Shown: piece after piece, positions 7,235-13,190 of the stretch | Layout of the letters: every line of letters begins with the position of its first letter | Position numbering within the stretch: the stretch's first letter is position 1 | From: JBGOUV01 sp041477815 | Lineage (GTDB): Bacteria; Acidobacteriota; Terriglobia; Bryobacterales; JACQDG01 | Assembly: GCA_041477815.1 (NCBI GenBank) | Contig: JBGOUV010000016.1 | Location: 1 to 33,493 of the forward strand | Reading direction: 5' to 3' | Length of the DNA: 33,493 nt | Made by a program: the position numbers and the translations under genes | Notes under the pieces: model-generated | The model's database searches: none | What the model was told of the DNA's origin: nothing | Seen by the model: the letters and a program-made list of their open reading frames with translations, nothing else

Positions 7235-8548
7235 ATGGCGGCGGTGAAGGGACTGAATTGTCCCAACTGCGGGGCGGCGCTGGAGATCCACGGTTTCGAG
7301 CACACCCTGTCGGTGGTGTGCGTCAACTGCCTGTCCGTGCTCGACGCCAAGGATCCCAACTTCCGGGTCCTGCAGACCTTTCAGGAGCGCGAGCGCATCC
7401 AAGCCCTGATCCCGCTGGGCAGCCGCGGGAAGCTTCACGGCGACACCTACGAGGCGATCGGTTTTCAGGTGCGCACCATTGAGGTTGACGGCCTCCCGTA
7501 TAGCTGGCACGAATACCTGCTGTTCAACCCCTTCAAAGGCTTCCGCTACCTGACGCAGTACAACGGACACTGGAACGACGTCAAGACCCTGAAGGCCGTG
7601 CCCACCGTGACCAGCGCGAAGGGTAAGCCGGCGGTGAGCCTGCTTGGTGAGACCTACCTCCACTTCCAGACGGCGCAGGCCGAGACGACCTACGTGATGG
7701 GGGAGTTTCCCTGGCAGGTGAAGGTAGGGGAGAAGGCCACCGTGCAGGACTTCATCTCGCCGCCCCGGATGTTGTCGTCGGAGACCACCGGCGACGAGGT
7801 GGTCTGGTCGCTGGGCGAGTATTGGACGGGCACGCAGGTGTGGGAGGCCTTCAAGCTGGGCGGCAGCCCGCCGGCGGCGGTCGGGACCTTCGCCAACCAG
7901 CCGTCGCCTCACGAGGAGAAGGCCAAGGGCATTTGGGTCACCTTTCTGGCGCTGCTGGTCCTGCTCGCCGTGGTGGCTTTTCTGTGCGTAACCTTCTTCG
8001 GCCAGGAGGAGGTCTTTCGCCAGAGCTACTCGTTCTCCCCGAACCGGTCGGGCGAGGCGTCGCTGGTGACGCGGGTATTTGAGTTGAAGGGAAGGACCTC
8101 CAACGTCGAGCTATCCATCCGCACCGACCTGGCCAACAACTGGGCCTACTTCAACTTCGCCTTGATCAACGAGCAAACCGGTCAAGCCTACGATTTCGGC
8201 CGGGAGGTGAGCTACTATTCCGGCCGCGACAGCGACGGCAGTTGGAGCGAAGGCAGCCCCGGCGACAAGGTCCTGATCCCTTCGGTCCCTCCGGGACGCT
8301 ACTACCTGCGCGTCGAGCCCGAGATGGATCCCCAGACCGCGGCGCGAAACCGGGCGGCGTCCCTGAGCTACGAGCTGCGGCTGCGGCGCGACGTGCCGGC
8401 GTTCGGCTACTTTTGGATTGCGGCTCTGCTGTTGCTCGTGCCACCGGTCATGGTAACCTTGCGGGCGGCGGGCTTCGAGCGTGCCCGCTGGGCCGAGAGC
8501 GATCAGGCCCCCGCGGCCTCCTCTTCTTCCGATGGAGATGACGAATGA
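7235..8548 (+). CDS. DUF4178 protein with zinc ribbon and two membrane segments
   Basis: A 437-aa paralogue of the preceding gene. An N-terminal zinc ribbon (C9, C12, C29, C32) and a DUF4178 domain (about 60-215, with YSWHEYLLFNPFKGFRY) are followed by a first membrane helix near 232-253, a beta-rich, probably exported segment of about 135 residues, and a second helix near 390-412. A GEASLVTRVFELKGRTSNVELSI-type stretch in the outer part looks like a beta-sandwich. The tail is acidic and serine-rich. This form could link cytosolic partners to the periplasm. GAGGGG is a good ribosome site, and the stop overlaps the next start (ATGA). Confidence 0.87.
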   Translation: MAAVKGLNCPNCGAALEIHGFEHTLSVVCVNCLSVLDAKDPNFRVLQTFQERERIQALIPLGSRGKLHGDTYEAIGFQVRTIEVDGLPYSWHEYLLFNPFKGFRYLTQYNGHWNDVKTLKAVPTVTSAKGKPAVSLLGETYLHFQTAQAETTYVMGEFPWQVKVGEKATVQDFISPPRMLSSETTGDEVVWSLGEYWTGTQVWEAFKLGGSPPAAVGTFANQPSPHEEKAKGIWVTFLALLVLLAVVAFLCVTFFGQEEVFRQSYSFSPNRSGEASLVTRVFELKGRTSNVELSIRTDLANNWAYFNFALINEQTGQAYDFGREVSYYSGRDSDGSWSEGSPGDKVLIPSVPPGRYYLRVEPEMDPQTAARNRAASLSYELRLRRDVPAFGYFWIAALLLLVPPVMVTLRAAGFERARWAESDQAPAASSSSDGDDE

Positions 8549-8733
8549 TCCACCATCCTCTGTACCTGGGTTACGGCGCTTTGCTCCTGATGCTGCTCGG
8601 CGCGGCCGAGTACCGCGGCTGGAGCCCGTTGAGCGTCAACGAAGTGAAGAACGTTCCTCGCTCCGTGCGCGATAACCCGGGCTCCTACCGCTCCCACTAC
8701 CGCCCTGTGCCGTTCTTCTTTGGAGGCAAGTGA
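8545..8733 (+). CDS. Small membrane protein of the SPFH-polyamine operon (62 aa)
   Basis: A 62-aa protein with one hydrophobic segment near the N-terminus (YLGYGALLLMLLGAAEYRGW) followed by a basic tail with conserved-looking SVRDNPGSYRSHY and PVPFFFGGK. It starts in a 4-bp overlap with the DUF4178 stop and ends 1 nt before the DUF350 start, so it is a genuine operon member. GGAG lies upstream of the start. I do not recognise a named family. The short conserved tail facing the cytoplasm could dock to the DUF4178 or DUF350 partners. Confidence 0.8.
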   Translation: MIHHPLYLGYGALLLMLLGAAEYRGWSPLSVNEVKNVPRSVRDNPGSYRSHYRPVPFFFGGK

Positions 8734-8734
8734 C

Positions 8735-8947
8735 ATGACCGACTTCCATCCTCTGCAGTTGCTCAACGCCCTGGTGTACGCCCTGCTGGGGATTATCATC
8801 TTCGTGATCTCCTTCTCCATCCTGGACTGGCTGACGCCCTACGCGCTGTGGAAGGAGATCGTCGAGGATCAAAACACAGCGTTGGCCATCCTGGTGGGCG
8901 CCGTCGCCCTGGGAATGTGCATCATTATTGCCGCCGCGGTGCATTAG
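8735..8947 (+). CDS. DUF350 (YjfL-like) membrane protein
   Basis: A 70-aa protein with two hydrophobic helices: LLNALVYALLGIIIFVISFSI and TALAILVGAVALGMCIIIAAA. Between them lies a polar loop with EIVEDQNTALAI, typical of DUF350. Family members usually carry two or more such helix pairs; this one has a single unit. GGAGG at 8722-8726 places the start at ATG 8735 rather than the in-frame TTG at 8720. DUF350 proteins have no proven activity, but they recur with PspA, SPFH, DUF4178 and polyamine genes. The stop abuts the GTG of the next gene. Confidence 0.9.
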   Translation: MTDFHPLQLLNALVYALLGIIIFVISFSILDWLTPYALWKEIVEDQNTALAILVGAVALGMCIIIAAAVH

Positions 8948-10444
8948 GTGTCCGTTGTTCTCTTCCTCTCCGTCTTCCTCATCGCCGCCTGCGGGCTCAT
9001 CTATGAGCTGATCGCGGGGACCCTGGCCAGCTACCTGCTGGGCGACAGCGTCTTCCAGTTTTCCACCGTCATCGGCAGCTACCTGTTCGCCATGGGTATC
9101 GGCAGTTTCCTGTCGCGGTTCCTGGGACGGGGCCTGGTGGCGCGGTTCATATCGATCGAGCTGCTGGTGGGACTGGTGGGGGGCTTCTCGTCGTCCCTTC
9201 TGTTCGTGGCCTTCGCCTACACCAAGGGTTTTCGGTTCCTGCTCTACGGGCTGGTGGTGGTCATCGGGATCCTGGTAGGACTGGAAATCCCGCTCCTGAT
9301 GCGGATACTGAAGGGACGATTCCAGTTCCGGGACCTGGTGGCGCACGTCCTGACCTTCGATTACCTGGGGGCGCTGGGGGCGTCGGTGCTGTTTCCGCTG
9401 CTGCTGGTGCCGAAGCTGGGACTGGTGCGGTCGGCGCTGCTGTTTGGCATCATCAATGCTATCGTGGCTTTCTGGTCGACGTACCTGTTTCGGGACCAAC
9501 TGACGGCGCCCGCCGGGCTGCGGGCGGCCTGTGTGATGGTACTGCTGCTGCTGGGGGGCGGCATGGCCGCAGGCGACCGCATCGCCGCCACCGCCGATGA
9601 GAAACTCTACGCCGACGAGGTGATCCTGAGCCGCGACACCCGCTATCAGCGCATCGTGCTGACCCGGTGGAAGGACGACGTGCGGTTGTTCCTGAACGGC
9701 CACCTGCAGTTCGCTTCGCAGGACGAGTACCGCTACCACGAGGCGCTGGTGCATCCGGGCCTCGCGGCCGTGACCGGCGCGCGGCGGGTGCTGGTGCTCG
9801 GCGGCGGCGATGGACTCGCCGTCCGCGAGATCCTCAAGTATCCCGGCATCGAGCAGGTCACCCTGGTCGACCTCGATCCCGAGATGACGCGCCTGTTCTC
9901 CGAGCACCCCATGCTGCTGAAGTTCAACGGCGGGTCGCTGCGCTCGCCGCGGGTGCGGGTCATCAACGAGGACGCCTTTCCCTGGCTCGAGGCCGGCGGC
10001 GAGGCTTTCGATTTTGCCGTGGTCGATTTCCCCGACCCTACCAACTTCTCCCTGGCTAAACTCTACACCACGGTCTTCTACCGGCTGCTGGGGAAGCGCC
10101 TGAGCCGCCAGGGACTGGCGGTAGTGCAGAGCACCTCGCCGCTGTTCGCCCGCCAGTCGTACTGGTGCATTGTCGAGACCCTGAAACAAGCCGGCTTCCG
10201 TACTTATCCCTACCATGTATATGTGCCGTCGTTCGGCGAGTGGGGGTTCGTGCTGGCGGGACCCGGCCCCTACGAGCCGCCCGCCCGGCTGCCGGAGGGC
10301 CTGCGATTCCTCTCGGCACGGAATCTGGCGTCCCTGTTTGAGTTCCCGGTCGATATGCAGCCGGTGGAGGTGGAGGCGAATCGGCTCAATAACCAGGTGC
10401 TAGTGCGGTATTACGAGAAGGAGTGGACGGCCATCAGCCGCTAA
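8948..10444 (+). CDS. Membrane-embedded aminopropyltransferase (spermidine synthase family)
   Basis: A 498-aa protein starting at GTG directly after the DUF350 stop. Residues 1-215 hold about seven membrane helices. Residues about 230-480 form an aminopropyltransferase domain: DEYRYHEAL (the YHE of SpeE), the AdoMet-binding RRVLVLGGGDGLAVREIL near 278-295, LVDLDPEM, and the catalytic-loop DFPDPTNFSLAKLY. Compared with E. coli SpeE (DCTDPIGPG), the first Asp and the DP pair are kept, while the Gly-Pro-Gly loop is replaced by Thr-Asn-Phe-Ser. It probably transfers an aminopropyl group from the product of SpeH at the membrane. The acceptor is unknown and need not be putrescine. Ends 12 bp from the convergent MazF-like gene. 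Confidence 0.9.
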   Translation: MSVVLFLSVFLIAACGLIYELIAGTLASYLLGDSVFQFSTVIGSYLFAMGIGSFLSRFLGRGLVARFISIELLVGLVGGFSSSLLFVAFAYTKGFRFLLYGLVVVIGILVGLEIPLLMRILKGRFQFRDLVAHVLTFDYLGALGASVLFPLLLVPKLGLVRSALLFGIINAIVAFWSTYLFRDQLTAPAGLRAACVMVLLLLGGGMAAGDRIAATADEKLYADEVILSRDTRYQRIVLTRWKDDVRLFLNGHLQFASQDEYRYHEALVHPGLAAVTGARRVLVLGGGDGLAVREILKYPGIEQVTLVDLDPEMTRLFSEHPMLLKFNGGSLRSPRVRVINEDAFPWLEAGGEAFDFAVVDFPDPTNFSLAKLYTTVFYRLLGKRLSRQGLAVVQSTSPLFARQSYWCIVETLKQAGFRTYPYHVYVPSFGEWGFVLAGPGPYEPPARLPEGLRFLSARNLASLFEFPVDMQPVEVEANRLNNQVLVRYYEKEWTAISR

Positions 10445-10456
10445 AGGCTGCACGGC

Positions 10457-10786
10457 CTACGCGAGGTCCAGGATCTGTCGGAGAGCGTTGCCGATCGCGT
10501 CCATTTCGTCCGTGGTGAGAGTCCCGATCCGGCTCTGTAATCGTTCTTTGGCGATGGCGCGAATCTGATCGATGACCGCCACTGCCGGCCGGCCGGCGCA
10601 GGTGACTCCGACCCGAATCGGAGGAGAGGCCGAGGGCGAGCTGGACAAAGGAATGACCACAACGGTCCTACGATGCTCGTTGACGAGATCCCGAGTCAGC
10701 ACGACGCAGCGCCGCGTCTTCGCGATTTCCGAACCCAGCGTCGGATCCAGGGTCACCCACCACAGCTCACCGCGGAGCGGGGTCAC
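10457..10786 (-). CDS. MazF/PemK-family endoribonuclease toxin
   Basis: A 109-aa protein with the MazF fold signature: RGELWWVTLDPTLGSEIAKTRR at the N-terminus, VVVIPLSSS in the middle, and AVAVIDQIRAIAKERL near the C-terminus. Family members cleave mRNA at short motifs. The preferred start is GTG 10786, preceded by GAGGAG; the frame is open upstream to 10822 but that part lies deep inside the antitoxin gene. With this start it overlaps the antitoxin 3' end by 20 bp, a usual toxin-antitoxin arrangement. It converges with the aminopropyltransferase 12 bp away. Confidence 0.88.
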   Translation of the reverse strand: MTPLRGELWWVTLDPTLGSEIAKTRRCVVLTRDLVNEHRRTVVVIPLSSSPSASPPIRVGVTCAGRPAVAVIDQIRAIAKERLQSRIGTLTTDEMDAIGNALRQILDLA

Positions 10787-11018
10787 TCCAAGGCTCCTCG
10801 AGCGGGTCGGCGATGGCGCCAAGTTCTTCTTCGATGGTCCTAACCTCGGGGTCTTCGTTTGCCGAGCGGCAGGAACGGATCAAGGCTTTGTCCTCCTCCT
10901 GAAGGCTCCTCTCCAGTATCCGAGCCAAGAACCGAGATCGGTCGCGGGAGGGAACCCGTCGGACAAGTTGCCTGGCCAGATCTTCCGGCAAGGAGAAGGT
11001 CATCTTTCTGGTCGCCAT
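10767..11018 (-). CDS. Ribbon-helix-helix antitoxin partner of the MazF-like toxin
   Basis: An 83-aa protein. The first 40 residues (MTFSLPEDLARQLVRRVPSRDRSRFLARILERSL) fit a ribbon-helix-helix DNA-binding domain, and the acidic C-terminal half (EDPEVRTIEEELGAIADPLEEPW) would wrap the toxin. It lies directly upstream of and overlaps the toxin. TATTAT at 11030-11025 is 6 nt before ATG 11018, so the transcript may be leaderless. Such antitoxins normally repress their own promoter. Only 18 bp separate it from the hydrolase gene upstream on the same strand. Confidence 0.82.
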   Translation of the reverse strand: MATRKMTFSLPEDLARQLVRRVPSRDRSRFLARILERSLQEEDKALIRSCRSANEDPEVRTIEEELGAIADPLEEPWSDPAPR

Positions 11019-11036
11019 AACCCCATAATACCATAT

Positions 11037-13181
11037 TCAATTCGGGTGTCTTTCCGGCCACCCCAGATGCCGGTGTAGAAAGCGAAAAGTACCTTGCGCG
11101 TGGATCTCGTGGACGCCGTCGAAAAACTCGATTTCTGTACGCTCCGGGATGCCTAGCAGGGTATAGAACCGGCGGACAGGGGCGTACTCGTGGGCGACCC
11201 ACTGATCGAAGCCGACGCCGTCGTTATGGCCGCGCTCGACCATGAAGGGGCGCGGAGCCATCAGGTTGGCGAGGTCGCTGTAGTTGAAGGTGTTGCCCAG
11301 GTTGAACTCATACATTTCATGCTCGTTGGTGAACATGAAGCTCTCGGACCTCTCGATGGAGGCCATCTTGCCGATGTACTCGCCGAAGTCGCCGGAGATA
11401 ATCGAGAGGGCGTACCGGTCGAGCAGGGGCGGGATGCGGACGGCCGTCTTGCCGCCGTAAGAGAGGCCGTAGAAGCCGATGCGGGCGGGGTCGACGAAGG
11501 GAAGCTGGGCCAGCCAGTCGAGCGTGCGCTCGTGCTGCGCGGCGATGAAGGAAAACAGCGACAGCTTCAGCGGGTTGGCTTTGCGCTGCAGGAAGCGATA
11601 CTGTTCCTCAAAGAGGTAGGGGTTCTGGGGAGCGTAAACGACGAAGCCGCGGTCGGCGAGCTGGGCGGCGAACTTCTTGTAGACGCTGGCCTGACGCGGC
11701 GTGGGCGGGTCGATCAGGTCTTGCGGGCGTCCGGCGCGGCCGTGCTGGGCGACGACGACGGGGCGGCGCTCGCCGGGCTTTAGGTCTTTGGGAACCAGTA
11801 GGACGCCATAGGCAAACACATCGGGATAGACGGGGAGCAGGACTTCGTAACCCTTCCAGAGCGGCTGGTCGTAAGCCAGGCGGGTCTGGGCCCGGAGAGG
11901 CTCGGTGGCGGGCGGGAGCTTCCCCAGCACCTCTTCCCAAAGATGGCGGCGGTAGGGCTGCTTGGTCTGGTTCCACTTTTCGACTGAGGAGGTATCGGCC
12001 TGGGCCCAGAATTGCCGGCGGGCGGCTTCCGATTGGCGGATGAGGTTCTGGACGTGGGTTTGGATTTGCTCGTGGGGACGGCGGTCGTGGGTGGGGAGGC
12101 TGGGGCGCGGTGTGGCGGGCGCGGGACTCAGGTGGGCGCCGAGCGCCCGGAGGAAAGCGGCGAGGGCAGTGTCGCTCAGGGGATCGTCACGGCCGTCGCG
12201 GCTGGTCAGGAGGGTAACGTTGGCCCCGAGTTCTCGCGCCCGGTCCACTTCCGCAGCCACGGCTCCGAGAGTGGGGGTCACCAGAGCCCCCGGGGCGCCG
12301 GCGCCACCGGAAATCTCCGGCGACCGCGAAGCTTCCACCAGCAGCGCGCGCGGGGCCATCAGGCGAGCGAGCGAAGCGTCGCCGTAGTCGCGCAGCAGGC
12401 CCCAGACGTTGCGGTAGATCGGCTCGCGCCACAGGTCCTCCCGAGGGGCAAAGTAGCCGCTGACCAGGGCCGCCTCGAGGCGCGGGTCGGCCGCCGCGGA
12501 GTAGAGCGCGACCAGCCCGCCTTCTCCCCATCCGGCCACTGCCACGGGCCGGCGCGGCTGGGACCGCTCGAACCAATCGACGGCCGCCAGCACCTTCTGC
12601 ACCTCGTAGCCGATGAGGTGCCGGCCCATCTCGAAGGCCATGCGATACAGGAACTCGCGGCGGGACTGGTTGGCGGGGCGCTGAATAGCGGGGTTCACGA
12701 TGCCGGTAGGTTCCCGGCTGACCAGAGCGGGCACGAGTACGAGGCAGCCGGCGGCGGCGAGGCGGTGGGCGAAGGCGGCTTGCTCCGGGGTCTGGCCGGC
12801 GTCGGGGAGGGCGACCACGCGGGCCACGGGCTCGCCGGTGGGCTCGAAGAGCAGCCCTTCGGCGTCCACCCCCTCGAGGACCGGCCAGCGGACCGCAAAG
12901 ACCTTGTAGGCCGGCGTGGAGAAGACTTCGGCCGTCCGCGCCGGGGCCTCGAACCGCACGCGGCTATCGACCAGGCCGATGACGCGGCGGAAGCGGTCGC
13001 GGTCGGGCGTGGCGGGACGGCGGTCGATCGAGGCGGCGGTCTCGCGGTCCAGGTAGCGGTCCATACCGGCCAGCATCCGGGCGGCGAGGTCGCCGTCGAG
13101 CGCGAGGGGCCGGGTTCCGGGCAGGGTCTCGGTCTGGGCGCTGAGAGCGGCGGAGAGGGCAAGGACGATGGTGAGGCGCAC
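11037..13181 (-). CDS. Secreted tandem alpha/beta-hydrolase (acetyl xylan esterase-like), N-terminal domain degenerate
   Basis: A 714-aa protein with an N-terminal signal peptide (MRLTIVLALSAALSAQ). Two alpha/beta-hydrolase domains follow. The first (about 90-350) has a nucleophile-elbow-like GWGEGG in which the usual Ser is E220, so it is probably inactive or altered. The second (about 400-714) has a normal GLSYGG elbow with S574 and a later GHND and HEIHAQG that may supply Asp and His. The second domain resembles the dienelactone hydrolase/acetyl xylan esterase group, suggesting deacylation of plant polysaccharides or other esters outside the cytoplasm. It is transcribed with the kinase gene, whose stop is 9 bp upstream of this start. 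Function of the pair is unproven. Confidence 0.85.
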   Translation of the reverse strand: MRLTIVLALSAALSAQTETLPGTRPLALDGDLAARMLAGMDRYLDRETAASIDRRPATPDRDRFRRVIGLVDSRVRFEAPARTAEVFSTPAYKVFAVRWPVLEGVDAEGLLFEPTGEPVARVVALPDAGQTPEQAAFAHRLAAAGCLVLVPALVSREPTGIVNPAIQRPANQSRREFLYRMAFEMGRHLIGYEVQKVLAAVDWFERSQPRRPVAVAGWGEGGLVALYSAAADPRLEAALVSGYFAPREDLWREPIYRNVWGLLRDYGDASLARLMAPRALLVEASRSPEISGGAGAPGALVTPTLGAVAAEVDRARELGANVTLLTSRDGRDDPLSDTALAAFLRALGAHLSPAPATPRPSLPTHDRRPHEQIQTHVQNLIRQSEAARRQFWAQADTSSVEKWNQTKQPYRRHLWEEVLGKLPPATEPLRAQTRLAYDQPLWKGYEVLLPVYPDVFAYGVLLVPKDLKPGERRPVVVAQHGRAGRPQDLIDPPTPRQASVYKKFAAQLADRGFVVYAPQNPYLFEEQYRFLQRKANPLKLSLFSFIAAQHERTLDWLAQLPFVDPARIGFYGLSYGGKTAVRIPPLLDRYALSIISGDFGEYIGKMASIERSESFMFTNEHEMYEFNLGNTFNYSDLANLMAPRPFMVERGHNDGVGFDQWVAHEYAPVRRFYTLLGIPERTEIEFFDGVHEIHAQGTFRFLHRHLGWPERHPN

Positions 13182-13190
13182 GTTGGAAGA

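Noticed and set aside
8720..8734. TTG start for the DUF350 gene
   Set aside because: GGAGG lies inside this stretch and is correctly placed for ATG 8735.
8636..10216. Minus-strand open frame (526 codons) opposite the aminopropyltransferase
   Set aside because: Gln/His/Arg-rich shadow crossing three real genes of a coupled operon.
10441..10460. Hairpin AGGC...GCCT as terminator between convergent genes
   Set aside because: Only a 4-bp stem, no T-run; too weak to call.
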